A stretch of DNA of 64,000 nt from CBDBDZ01 sp965204215 (GTDB lineage: Bacteria; Pseudomonadota; Gammaproteobacteria; Pseudomonadales; GM7GCV1): contig CBDBDZ010000001.1 in the NCBI GenBank assembly GCA_965204215.1, positions 1 to 64,000 of the forward strand, written 5' to 3'. The position numbers and the translations under genes are program-made. The notes under the pieces are model-generated. The model searched no databases, was not told the origin of the DNA, and saw only the letters and a list, made by a program, of their open reading frames with translations. Positions 1 through 10,539 of this stretch are shown one piece after another; the stretch's first letter is position 1; every line of letters begins with the position of its first letter.

Positions 1-1230
1 TTCTTCTAGCACAGGACTTGCTTCTTGTTGTCTAAGGTCATAACGCTCTTGAGCATTCATATCTTTATCTTTGGCTTTCTTCTCAATAGCATACAAACGA
101 CTTATATATTGTACTGCTTGATAAGCTAAACCACGGTTTTTGGTGTTCTTAACAATATTGTAGAAATTACGACGTGCGTGCATCCAACAAGCAACCTCTA
201 TCGCTTTGCCAATAAGTTTAATCTTATCTTTTTTAGTGATGGTTTCTTTTTCTTTGCCATCTTCATGGCGAAACAAAGGATCATAGCCTGGAAAAGCATC
301 TGCTTGAATATAACCGTCATAATCAGATAATATTTTATAAGGCCATTTTGAACTTCTATTAGCCGAATAATCATAAAATATATAATCGCGTTGATCCTTT
401 GTTTTATCACCACCTCGACCTGCATAAATCCACAAACGGCCTGTTTTGGTCTTTTTATTTCCAGGGGAGAGCACAGGTAACGGTGTGTCGTCGGTATGGA
501 TAATAGGATTATCTAAAGTAAGGCGCTTAATTAATTCAACTAATTCTAATAATATATCAGCTCCTGCTGCCAACCAATCACACATTGTTTGCCGAGATAA
601 TTCAATACCTTCTCTTTCAAATCGTTGTTGTTGTCGATATAAAGGAAGGTGATCAGCAAATTTATTAATCGCAATTTCTGCGATCAGCTCTGCACTAGCA
701 AATCCTTTTTTAATAGGGATTGGTAGCATCGCTGCAGTGAGTATTTCACTATCAAACCGACATCCGCCATATTTAGGACGTACATGACATCGTACATAAA
801 GTGTCTCCGGAATTAACACCAGTTCCTGGGTAACAACTTCACCCATTTTTCTCAATGCAACACCACAGCCACAAGGGCACTGCTTGTCTTTCTCATCAAT
901 ATCGTAGTAAACATTAACGCGCGGTAATGACTCTGGAAATCGCTCACTACGATTTTGGCGTTTTTTTCGTGTATAACCCCCGACAGATTCAAACTCAATC
1001 TCTGATGCTGGAATATTGGCAGTATCGGTATCAGAATCATCCTCTTCAACGAGCCTTTCTGAACGTTGACCAAACTGCATGCGAATAAGATTATCAAGCT
1101 GATGCCGTAAATTACTGATTTCCAGCTCAAGCTCAGTTATACGCTTATCTTTTTCAGCAATAACTTGCTGCAGATACGCAACATCATTTTCTACTTCGGC
1201 AACTAACACCCCTGTCACCTCATGCAACAA
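1..1230 (-). CDS. tnpC: IS66 transposase TnpC, partial (cut by window edge)
   Basis: DDE transposase of the IS66 family, which catalyses strand transfer of the element. The minus-strand frame starts at about 1230, overlapping the end of tnpB, and is open to base 1. It is nearly identical to copy B at 50467-51696. The visible part has the N-terminal coiled coil and leucine-zipper-like stretch (QVIAEKDKRITELELEI), the zinc-binding region (CPCGCG) and the start of the catalytic core (HTDDTPLPVL). The C-terminal part is beyond the window, so integrity cannot be judged. Confidence 0.9.
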   Translation of the reverse strand, partial: MLHEVTGVLVAEVENDVAYLQQVIAEKDKRITELELEISNLRHQLDNLIRMQFGQRSERLVEEDDSDTDTANIPASEIEFESVGGYTRKKRQNRSERFPESLPRVNVYYDIDEKDKQCPCGCGVALRKMGEVVTQELVLIPETLYVRCHVRPKYGGCRFDSEILTAAMLPIPIKKGFASAELIAEIAINKFADHLPLYRQQQRFEREGIELSRQTMCDWLAAGADILLELVELIKRLTLDNPIIHTDDTPLPVLSPGNKKTKTGRLWIYAGRGGDKTKDQRDYIFYDYSANRSSKWPYKILSDYDGYIQADAFPGYDPLFRHEDGKEKETITKKDKIKLIGKAIEVACWMHARRNFYNIVKNTKNRGLAYQAVQYISRLYAIEKKAKDKDMNAQERYDLRQQEASPVLEE

Positions 1231-1585
1231 TTCCTGGTTGAACCTTAGCCAATCGCTGAGGATTTGTCAATTCAACACCAGATAACAATAAATTAAGTTC
1301 ATGCGTATTCAGGCTGTAACAAGTATCGTTAATTTTAGGCGGACGAAAAATACCTTCAGGTAATACCTTATACCAAATACAATAACCCACTTCGTCCCAA
1401 TAAAAAATTTTAACGCGATCAAACCTTTTTCCAAAAAACACAAACCAAGATTTATCTAAAGGTTTTTTGCCCATAGTAGCTTGGATGTATTCACTTAAGC
1501 CCACATAGCCTTTGCGCATATCAACGGCATGACTGGCAATAAATATATTAGGTGCCGTTGTTAGATTGAGCATACCAATCTCCAA
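1220..1585 (-). CDS. tnpB: IS66 accessory protein TnpB
   Basis: 121-residue IS66 Orf2/TnpB protein, required with TnpA and TnpC for IS66 transposition; its biochemical role is unclear. The family signature is visible: VDMRKGYVGLSEYIQ near residues 21-35, then the FVFFGKRFDRVKIFYWD region and WYKVLPEGIF. Length is normal for the family. It overlaps the end of tnpA by 38 bases and the start of tnpC by 11, the usual coupled IS66 arrangement. The predicted protein is the same as at 50112-50477. Confidence 0.94.
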   Translation of the reverse strand: MEIGMLNLTTAPNIFIASHAVDMRKGYVGLSEYIQATMGKKPLDKSWFVFFGKRFDRVKIFYWDEVGYCIWYKVLPEGIFRPPKINDTCYSLNTHELNLLLSGVELTNPQRLAKVQPGIVA

Positions 1586-1940
1586 TCAAGGACATTAAGC
1601 CAGAGACCTGTTTTAAAATAAGACCGGAGCACTGTAAACTCAGTTGGCCATCCTGGTAACTAAAATGGAACTGATTATCTTTGCTAGTTTGTGTTATCTT
1701 GCTGTCTGCAACATCGACAGGAATTAACTTAGGCAAGGATGATAACTCTTGTTGGTCCCTATCCATGTCACGCAGCTTATAGAGTTGATAACGAAAAGGA
1801 TGGAAGGGTAGTTGCTGCTGCTTGCAAAAATCCCGCATACTCAGTTTGCTTTGCTGGTAGGCTAGCACATGAGCACGCCAATAATTATTCCCCCCCTTTT
1901 CTTTAGCATTTGAAGATTGCTCAGTTAAGTTTTTATCCAT
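1548..1940 (-). CDS. tnpA: IS66 accessory protein TnpA
   Basis: 130-residue IS66 Orf1/TnpA-like protein with a helix-turn-helix type segment (WRAHVLAYQQSKLSMRDFCK, residues 21-40) that probably helps bind the element ends. It is the first gene of the three-gene IS66 set. A good Shine-Dalgarno-like AGAAGATGG context lies at the start. About 80 bases of terminal DNA separate it from the end at 2022. The predicted protein is the same as copy B at 49757-50149. Confidence 0.92.
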   Translation of the reverse strand: MDKNLTEQSSNAKEKGGNNYWRAHVLAYQQSKLSMRDFCKQQQLPFHPFRYQLYKLRDMDRDQQELSSLPKLIPVDVADSKITQTSKDNQFHFSYQDGQLSLQCSGLILKQVSGLMSLIGDWYAQSNNGT

Positions 1941-2022
1941 CTTCTATTTCTCCCAAAAGCCAAGAGATTTCAGGGTAACTTTTTTTAAAAAATTTAAAAG
2001 GCGCTTTACACCGGACGCTCAC

Positions 2023-2135
2023 GGATGATCTCAATCAATGGCTTTATTGTTGACGCACGCACACTACCAATAGAAATTCAGTTGGAAGCCTATGAAAAAG
2101 GGTTAATCCCCGGAATTGCTGAAGAATTCGTCTAA
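2023..2135 (+). pseudogene. C-terminal remnant of a DUF6398-type protein
   Basis: Directly abutting the IS66 end, the plus strand reads an open frame to a TAA at 2135 that includes INGFIVDARTLPIEIQ and KGLIPGI. I recognise this as the C-terminal signature of DUF6398 proteins (function unknown). A matching N-terminal fragment lies at 49458-49674, abutting the same end of the other IS66 copy. The middle of the protein is missing from both places. Recognition is from memory of the family, so moderately sure. Confidence 0.6.
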
Positions 2136-2188
2136 AAACTCATCTACAAATCATCATTTCGCGCCAGCGACTACCTAAATCCGCCCTT

Positions 2189-3514
2189 CTAAGGATTGCT
2201 GTATACGTTTCTGACATCATGTTCAGTTCTGGGTGTTCCATCTAAATGATGAAGTGTTGCTTGTATTTGTGAGGTCAATCCGATTGCATTTGTTATACCA
2301 GCTTGTTCAGCTTCTTGTGCTAAACGTAACGCTGTTGTTAAACAAGACCGTTTGTTTTCCGATGTGTCGTGATGATATCCACCTGTTGCATTGTACAAGT
2401 GTCTTGCCCAACGTAATTTGGCTTCGTTATTATCTTCATGCTCTGCCTGATAGCGCGCGTGTTGACACTCAAGATAAGTCTTACTGCTAGTAATAGTTGC
2501 TCTATCGTCGGGAAGACAGGTGTTAACTGCTTTCTCAATCCAACCAAGGGCTTCTTGCCAAGTATTGGCTGGGTTGGCTGTAGAAGGAGTTCGAGTAGCT
2601 AATGATTCAGCTAAGCGTCGCATACATTTGGCATGGCCTAAAGCTGCACCACGGCGGTAGAATTGTTCTGCGCGTACTAAATCTTTGCTGACGGGATTGT
2701 CCGTAAAGTTATCCTGAGGGCCATGATAATAAGCGGCCACGATATAGCAAGCACGTGCGTCTCCTGCTAAGGCAAGCTGAAAGAATAGACCAAAAGCTTG
2801 TTCGTGGTTTCTAGATTCTCTCACTTGTGTAGCCTGAACAAATAAGCGATTGTGTTCAAGTCGAGTTTGATGCTGTTGCAACTGTGACATGAAGCTTGTA
2901 GTGATGTTTGCGTATAAGCTAGAGCAAGCTGGTTTATCAAACCCATAAAGTGCAGGAATAAGCCCCAGTGGCGATGCTGCTGTCATCTTGCCATAATAGT
3001 CAACTTGTTGTTCAGGATTTGAAATAGGATTAGGCAGTGGGCGGGCTAGCGTTTGCTCAATCCCTGCGGGAAAGCTACTGGTAAAGTTGCCAGCAGCGAT
3101 AAGGGGAAACAGCATTAAGCGTTTACCACTTTGTTGTTGCATTCTTTTCTGAATGGCCTCAAATTCAATCTTAGCATTATTGTTTTCAGTTTCCTCTAAG
3201 CGTGATTTGAGCCTTGGTGTACCAATTAATAAAACAGCATCAGCTTCGTCAATACCTTCTGCCATGTAATCGGTAATGCTGGTGGATAGATTGCATATAT
3301 CTAATTTTACAATAGCACCCGTGGCTTCAAGTTCAGCTTTCAAACGTTTGAGACGTTCATGTATGATGTTGCATTCAGCGGAGTTTGCGGGAGGCCAGGC
3401 ATAGCTAATAAATATCACTTTACCAGCTTGCTGGGTTAATTCAACCAGTTGTTGACATGACTGAGCATAGTCATGCCATAGGGTAAGATAGCTTGTTTCG
3501 TTTGCAACTAACAT
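2189..3514 (-). CDS. TIR-domain protein with Sel1-like repeats
   Basis: About 441 residues. Residues 30-180 look like a TIR domain: a first strand KVIFISYAWPP (the usual box 1), an acidic second region ending VKLDICNLS, and a third strand ADAVLLIGTPRL followed by a helix with glutamates (NNAKIEFEAIQKR), where NAD-cleaving TIRs carry the catalytic Glu. Residues about 230-310 resemble Sel1/TPR repeats (RAEQFYRRGAALGHAKCMRR). TIR enzymes hydrolyse NAD in plant, animal and bacterial immunity or act as effectors; which applies here is unknown. The start overlaps the upstream giant gene as TGATG, implying translational coupling. A TTG one codon upstream (3517) is possible. No signal peptide is seen. 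Confidence 0.82.
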   Translation of the reverse strand: MLVANETSYLTLWHDYAQSCQQLVELTQQAGKVIFISYAWPPANSAECNIIHERLKRLKAELEATGAIVKLDICNLSTSITDYMAEGIDEADAVLLIGTPRLKSRLEETENNNAKIEFEAIQKRMQQQSGKRLMLFPLIAAGNFTSSFPAGIEQTLARPLPNPISNPEQQVDYYGKMTAASPLGLIPALYGFDKPACSSLYANITTSFMSQLQQHQTRLEHNRLFVQATQVRESRNHEQAFGLFFQLALAGDARACYIVAAYYHGPQDNFTDNPVSKDLVRAEQFYRRGAALGHAKCMRRLAESLATRTPSTANPANTWQEALGWIEKAVNTCLPDDRATITSSKTYLECQHARYQAEHEDNNEAKLRWARHLYNATGGYHHDTSENKRSCLTTALRLAQEAEQAGITNAIGLTSQIQATLHHLDGTPRTEHDVRNVYSNP

Positions 3515-6500
3515 CAACTAGTCAGAATATTAGCACGATTAGGAGCTTGTGGCTCTGGAGGTGTCTCGAGTATTTGCATGGCATATCGTGCTTTAGGTCG
3601 ATCGCTAGGATTGCGATGGTTCCAACACAACCCCACCAGTTCTGCAACATTAGGTGATGCTATACACTCTCGAGACATACGGTCTGCACCGTGTGTCCTA
3701 ATTTCTCTTTCCACGGCAGCATCATGATTAATACGGTAAAATGGGATTTCTTCACTATAAATCTCCCATAGAGTCATACCCAGTGACCATATATCCGAAT
3801 ATTTGCCATCCTGTGGAGTCATAGGGTCACGTAGTATTTCAGGAGCTGTCCAACGTAATGTTCCAACATGCTCAGGGGCTTCTTGTTGACCTTGTCGACT
3901 CCTATGACTACTGGTGCTACGGGTGACACTATCTTGCATCTTTGATAGGCCAAAGTCTGACCACTTGGCCGTGTATCGTTGCCCAGAATGTTTAAGTAAT
4001 AGATTTAAGCTTTTTAAGTCTCGATGGATAATACCTCGACTATGCAGGTATTCTAAACCTCGTGTTGCATCTTTGGCGATATCCATGCGCTGTGTATATG
4101 TAAATGCCACACTGGTCTGGAAGGCATCATATAGCGAGCCATCTGGCATCAACTCCATAACCAAGGCATAGGTAGGTTGTGCTGCAACATGATCTTTGTA
4201 CTCAACAATATTGCCATGCCTAAGATCTGCCATGGTAGTGGCTTCTTGGTTGAAACTACTAACATCGCGTTGCCGTAAATTCTGGATACGAAATAGTTTA
4301 ACAGCAATGACTATAGGCGGGTTATCACCAATTTGGTAAGTCCCTCGATACACATCACCAAAACCGCCTGAGCCGATTTGCTCATTCAGCTCTAATCTAT
4401 GGCCTTGCACCGTTGTCATGGGAACAGGGCGACCATTAGCTTGTAACTGCAAGTGCAAGTCGGCTAGCTGTCTCTCAATAACCGTTATTTCTCGAGATAA
4501 ACCGGTTTGGTGCTGCTGTTGCGTATCGGCAACGGATGCTTCTCTTAACAGCGTCACTGCTTCATTAAGTTGACGGAGTTTGTCAATATTTGATTCTGCA
4601 GTAGCTGCTTGTTCAACAACCTCTGCTGCTGCTCGTTTTTTTTCTTCTACTACATCACGTTCTCGCTGAAGCAGGGTTTCTCGCTCGCGTGTTGCTGTTT
4701 CTTCTGCTACTTGCTCCTGCATCCTGTTAAGCTTTATTTCTAGTTGGCTAATTAGTTCACTATTTACAATTTCGCGGGCAATAGCCAACGCATCCTCTAA
4801 ATAAATAATTGCATTATCAATTTTTCCATTTACTAATGAATCTGATGACATCTCCTTAAATCTTATAATGCCCGCAAATCCAATTTCATTTATTTTATTT
4901 TGAATCATTTCTTGTTCTTGACCTAGCAACGACAAGTTATGTAGCGTATCATTAAATTCTTTAGATAATAAATATTCTAATTCTAAATAAGACAAAGCTT
5001 CTGATAAGTGTTTGATTTGTTTCATCTCACTAGAAGCTTGGTCAGCATTTTCTCTTTTCGAAATTTTGCCAATTCTAATCTTAATAATAACCATCTCAAA
5101 TTTTTCATTTTGTTGTTCTTTTATTCTGACAATTAATTCATTATAAATAGACTCACCCTTAGCTATAATATTTTCTATTAACCGGTTTGACTCAACTAGA
5201 AGATCTACTTTTGCCTTAAGATCTTCTACAGAAAAATAATTTCCTAAATAAAAATTTTCATATATTGAATTCAAGCTAACGATATTACCGTTAATATCTC
5301 TATGTATTTCTATGCTTATGTCAAAAACTCCCAGGGTCTGTTTTTGATCATCAATTTTTTCGCTACAACGAGAAACCAAATCAACTAAATCATGGTTATT
5401 GCCGATAAATCTTTTGGCTATTTCTAATTTTCTAATGCTCTCAGAGACAAGTTCTCTTTGTCGCTCTAAACAATCTAGAAAGTTTGCACTATCACGTTGC
5501 TGAACTAACTGAGCTTGCATTTGCATGTTCGTATTCGCTTCGTCAATATATCTCATTGCGTAAGATCTCTTAAACTTTGTAATCTCACTCATACTGTATG
5601 ATATACCCTTGGCATAGCAAAGCTGAGCCCTGTATAGAAAAGCCTCTTGTAAAGAATTATAAATTCTATCTAAGGTATCAATGTATGGAGACAATCCAAC
5701 ATGAAGCTCAATTGCTCTTCTAGCAGACACAAGCCCCTTGTTGGCCCTAGCAATCAATTGCCTAATATCATCAGAATTTTGACGTTGGGAAAGATCTTGT
5801 AATAACCTTATGTTTGTTTGTAACCAAGTTAGTTTGTTTTTTTTAGTTATAATTGTTGTCCGCTCGCTATCATAGTGGTCTATGGATTGCAATTTTTCAA
5901 TTGTGCTAATCAATGTGTTTTCATCTAGATCTAGAAATTTACTTATCCCAGGATACCACGATCTTGGTGAGGCTTGTTGTGCTTCTGTTTGTGGTCTGAT
6001 TAATTTTAATAAACGTATGATGAAATTTTTTTGTTGGTCAGACAAATTAGTACTATTGGTAGTTAATGATAAATTTGTTATTGATGCTCCATCAATCACC
6101 GTATCAAACCGATCATAAAAGTGGCTTAAATTATCGCTATCTAGTAGTAAATTATTGTTTTTAAGGTTTTCTTCCAGTTCTGAATCTATACTTTCTAGAA
6201 TCGAATTGATTAATTGTTGTCTTTGCTCATTGACATCAGGTAGTTGCCAAGTATGTTCATTGTAACGTTGATCGTCATCAATGTCTTTTATCTCTTGCAA
6301 CAGATTTATTATTTCGGTCAATTTATCAATTTTATGTTTCTTATTTTCCTCGTCGTTAATTTGTTGATTAATCTCTTGAATTTTTTCTAACTTTGGCTCA
6401 ATGCGTGCATCTTGTGCTTGGTATGTTTGTATTTTTGTTTCAGATGAGCTTAGTCTGCTAGATATTTCATCCCTGTGTCTTTGTAATGTCTCTCTCGCTT

Positions 6501-9500
6501 GAGTATTTGTATCAGCGCTATCTCTTTCAAAAAGTGAATCCACGCTAGTTATTTGGTTTATAAAAGAATTTAGGTGGGCAATAAATATTCGATAGCTTTC
6601 TACTGTTTTAGGTATCGCTCTATTACATTGTTCATTGATTCTTCTTGCGATGCCGCTTACTAAGGCCTCCTTTTGGCTTGATATTGTTTGCTTGACTTCA
6701 TCCCTGCTGCTTCTTAATGAAGCATGTCGGTTGCAAGGATCATGGCTTATCGCTTTTTCATAAAGTTGCTTTATTTGGTAATAAATAGTTAAACGTGCTT
6801 GTGGATCACGGGATCCAATAATCTCCTCGTTCTTTTGTCTTATTTCTCTCTCTAGTGTGCGTATGGCCTCATCAGCCAATGTCAATGCTGCGTTTCCTAT
6901 TTTTAATCTATTTACTGCTTGTCGAAGTTGAATGATTTTTTGAGGATAATTTTTCTTATTACGACTATCAAATTCTTTAGCTTGATCGAATTGGTTTATA
7001 ATAACATGCAGCTTCTCTATGCGGCTCATACCTATGTCATGCGCTGGTAAAGAAGCCATGTCGTGCCGTGCATTTTGTGCAGCCACTTCGTACGGTAACA
7101 TGTGTTGCTGCTCTTCAAGCTCTCTTAGTAAATTATTTTCTTCATCAACATCAATTATGAATTCAGAAGAAACATAAGGATTGATCACTTTTTCTAAAGA
7201 AGAACCAATGTAGGTATTCATTGTGTCACGCGCAGTTAACCAACCATAAATATAATGCTCTGCAAGATGAGCCCTGCTTCTTGTGGTAGTAAAAATACTC
7301 TGACCTATGACACTCTCTGCTATTTCTTTAAATAAAGCGGTACTTAATTCAAATGCCCTGTTATCAATGGCATTGTATTGGACGTTATGACGGTATAAGC
7401 TCAATGACCTCGATCTTCCTTCGTCGTCTTCGGGCAAGATCTCTGTGCCTGGTTCAGGATAATTGTCGTAACCGATGAAATTGAGCAAGCCGATGATCTT
7501 TGTATTCTCCACTAACATATCAATACGTTGTGAATCATCAATCTCGTTAACAAATTCTGGGGTATCCTTTTGTCTAATGTGTTGCGCCTGCCCTCTTGTC
7601 TCCCATATGACAACCGTAATTTTGCAACACATTGCCAGTACATAAACTGTGTTGAGGTTATCATCAAGTTGATCAATCGGCATCCTAGCCTTATTGGTTA
7701 AATATTGCCTTAATTGCCCATCACGATCTGTTATTCCCCAGACTCGACTGCAAATTGACCTGTTTTCAATTAATCGATTGGTAGCTTCTTCTGTTGATAA
7801 ACCAAATAAAGTAGAAACTGTCGCATCGGGCATTTCTTCTGGTTGTAAGCGAGTTATTATGCAACGTCCTTCTGTCAAGTTTTCTGTGCTACGAGTATTT
7901 TCAGCAAAGGCCACTGTTAAATGATCATTAAACGTGCCGCGTTCAATGTTGCTCGCATCAAAATTACCATCGGGCCTAAATAATCTTGTTGAGTTTTCTG
8001 TTAAAAATCCATTTTTAGTCATGTAATCCTGTTCTATCAAGGCAAATTTAAAACCTTCTCGATATTTATCTCTTTTAGTACCATCCCAGTTTATTTGGCG
8101 CTGAGCCAAAATCGTATTCAAGGCTGTCTGAATGGCTTCGTCATTGATACGCCCCAATGCTATTCTTAGTGTATCTTGATGTTGTGGTAAGTATTCACAA
8201 TCACCATTGAAAAGCTTTAGTATAATATATTCCATTTTTTCAGTAGCGCTCAATGTGTAGCGTAAGCCAGTAAAAGAAGAAAAAATGTTACCCTGATCAT
8301 CCCATTTATCATGTAAATGAAAACAGCATATATTATTTGGCCATTCCTGACGAAGGTTGTCAAATAAATAGTTTTTTATGCCATTACCTTCAGCCCCAGA
8401 AACAAGGATCCAGTAATGCGATCCTGTCCGTTCTCTTTCTAGTATCAATAAATTGACCGGGCGTAAATAGTCAATGATTTCATTAGGATTAGTACTAACG
8501 CTATATAAGAAATTCTCTGTTAACCAAATTCGCTCGTTTCCTAAAGTCAAATCACTCAACATTAATGTGGCCGCTGATCCTGATTTTAAATTCACGCTTC
8601 TCGTAAATTTTTCTAACTGAATAACACCCAGATCCCTTATTTGACCATCTATTGCTTTTCGAGCAAAGCCATTGTTTCCAAATAAGCTGACATATGACCA
8701 ATTTTTCTCAGCCAGGGGTTGTTTTTCGATGGGTCTTGGTACAATAACACGTTGAATCACCTCCATTTGTTGCTCTTGTTCTTGATCTTGCTCAAAACTG
8801 GGTAATGATTCTACGTTAACGGTTGACGCTGTGCGAACAATAGTCATCACACTGATCTCGTCGCGCTCGGTATACACAGATTGAAAATGTTGTCGAATTT
8901 TAGATAATGCCTCCTTATCGGGATCAGTTATAAATCCGAAGTTGGCTTCTGGGATCAGTTCATGGGTTGCATACGCATGGGCATTTTTGGGCTCAGACAG
9001 GATAGAATAAAAAGTGCTTAACCGGGTGTCAATGGGGTGAACACACTGCTCAAGTGCCTCAGGGTTTATTGATGCTAATTTATCGGGCATGTAGTGTTGC
9101 TGCGACTCTAAAGCGCAATATTTTACAATGGCGGCTCTTGCTTGCAAACAATGTGGGCGCAATTGTTTTTTGATGTGATTGATTGCGTTAATACTGATCC
9201 ATGCAAGTACATGTTTATTCTCTATCCTTTGATAATGAATAGCATTCACATCACCTATTTTGCGTGCAACGGATGGATGCATCCAGACACTAAACGTTTG
9301 TTGCTCATTTAACTGACGCATGCGCATGATAGCTTGCATGAAGGTATCTTTGTCTATGCCTTGATCAATAGTCACTATTGCGTGGGCATTGGAGTATAGT
9401 TTTGTATCTGTACCCCTTGCTCTTGCATTATCTAGATAAGTAAAGAGATGTTTGTTTGAAATTTGGCATTGATTTAACGCTATAGTGTGACCCGATCGTA

Positions 9501-10344
9501 AAACAACGGATAGACGCTTAAGAGTTTCATCAAAGTAGATCACGCCTAGAAACTCTGTGTTTTCAACCCTGTCTTGCGATGAGGAGTGTGGTAGCTTTTC
9601 AAGTAAATAGCTTGCCACCGCTTTATTATTTAAACCGGTAATTAATGCCCCAGCATCGATCAAGACGCAGCATCTAACGTCATTTAATCCCAAAGGAGAA
9701 TTTTGATTTTGTGCGCTTGGGTTATTTATATCGTTGATATAATCTTTGAATTTATCTAGTAGTTGCTCAGTAGCATCATAGCTTGCAATCTTTATGGTCT
9801 TATTCACCGAGCGCATGGCGATATGCATCATCTTTCCGTTGGCCTGTTTATCATAAGGTTGACTAACAGTCCGCAATGGCATGAGTTTTTTGCGACCCTC
9901 TGTACCTGAGAAGCCTTGCATGATGGCATTACGGATCAATGTTTCAGCATTGCCGCTGATTTTTATAGTAAATTGCTTGGTTCCTTCTGGGAAGACAAAA
10001 TGATTGCAATAGAAAAAGATAGCTTGCCTATTTATACACAGGCTTTCTGATCGTTTTAATGCTGTGTCTATGCTTAAGTTTGTTTGCCCATTAAAGAAAC
10101 TGTCCCATTGGCATAATATTTCTGAGAAAGCACGACATGTCTGATATAAGCGGTTAAGGCATCGTGTTAATTGTTCTATGTTTAGGCCTTGATAGAGATA
10201 ACTTAACAAGGTAAATCCTATCATAATATCAGGATGTGAGAATTCAGAACGAACAGCAGGCTCATCTTTTGCTTTAAACGGGATAGCAATTGTTTTTCTT
10301 AATTCGCCAGTAGGCAAAGTATCTAGGCCGTCGCTGCGAGCCAT
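3514..10344 (-). pseudogene. 3' part of a giant DUF3638/DUF3645-like protein with C-terminal Ser/Thr-Tyr-type kinase
   Basis: The open frame gives 2,276 residues, but its ATG and first codons come from the inserted 208-bp element, so the start is probably not native. Residues 7-360 match what I know of DUF3638/DUF3645 giants: RAEFSHPD-like SEFSHPDIMIGF (33-44), VFPEGTKQF (117-125), QGFSGT (143-148), LDNARARGTD (304-313, equivalent to the LDEAHTRGTD of fungal members). Residues 600-670 carry WLTENFLY, SHYWILV and YLFDNL, faintly like Ulp1/C48 proteases. About 1000-1960 is helical and coiled-coil rich. Residues 1983-2265 are a full protein kinase: GSGGFGDVY, AVKLF (Lys 2016), HRDLKSLN (Asp 2109), DFG (Asp 2130), APEIL. 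The kinase should be catalytically competent. The N-terminal part of the ancestral protein is at 10442-14209. Confidence 0.72.
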
Positions 10345-10539
10345 GGAAGGGCCGAATGGCCCGATGGCGAGTAGTCCGCGGTAGCCGGCGATTTTCTGCA
10401 GAGCGCAGCGAGTGCAAGAAAATCTTTATGCCGGCGTAGAGTCATGCGAGAGCCGGTGCGCAGTGTGCGAAGTACACGTAGCGCCGGTGACGCGGACTAC
10501 TCGCCATCGGGCCATTCGGCCCTTCCATGGCTCGCAGCG
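10332..10539 (-). mobile_element. GC-rich palindromic mobile element, 208-bp variant
   Basis: A GC-rich insertion whose first 166 bases match the 257-bp elements at 32526, 40605 and 61144. Its last 42 bases are the inverted copy of its own first 42, giving perfect 49-base terminal inverted repeats (CGCTGCGAGCC at both ends). Removing exactly 10332-10539 joins the two minus-strand frames on either side as one codon (T|AC) and makes a single 10,488-base frame, which is divisible by three. No flanking duplication is seen. It supplies the false C-terminus of one half-gene and the false start of the other. Confidence 0.85.

Larger units (their letters stand above)
1..2022 (-). mobile_element. IS66-family insertion sequence, copy A (runs off left edge)
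   Basis: Contains tnpA, tnpB and the first part of tnpC, transcribed leftward. The tnpA-side terminus ends at 2022 with the terminal repeat GTGAGCGTCCGG (read on the minus strand). The same terminus, with one mismatch, starts copy B at 49675. Base 1 corresponds to 51696 of copy B, so the last part of tnpC and the other terminus lie outside the window. The flank at 2023 is the 3' end of a DUF6398-type gene. Confidence 0.93.

Noticed and set aside
2233..2490. Plus-strand ORF opposite the TIR gene
   Set aside because: Antisense shadow of a well-supported coding region; no homology seen.
10344..10440. Start region of the 2,276-residue frame as a native gene start
   Set aside because: The ATG and first four codons are inside the inserted 208-bp element; the native frame continues from the upstream half.
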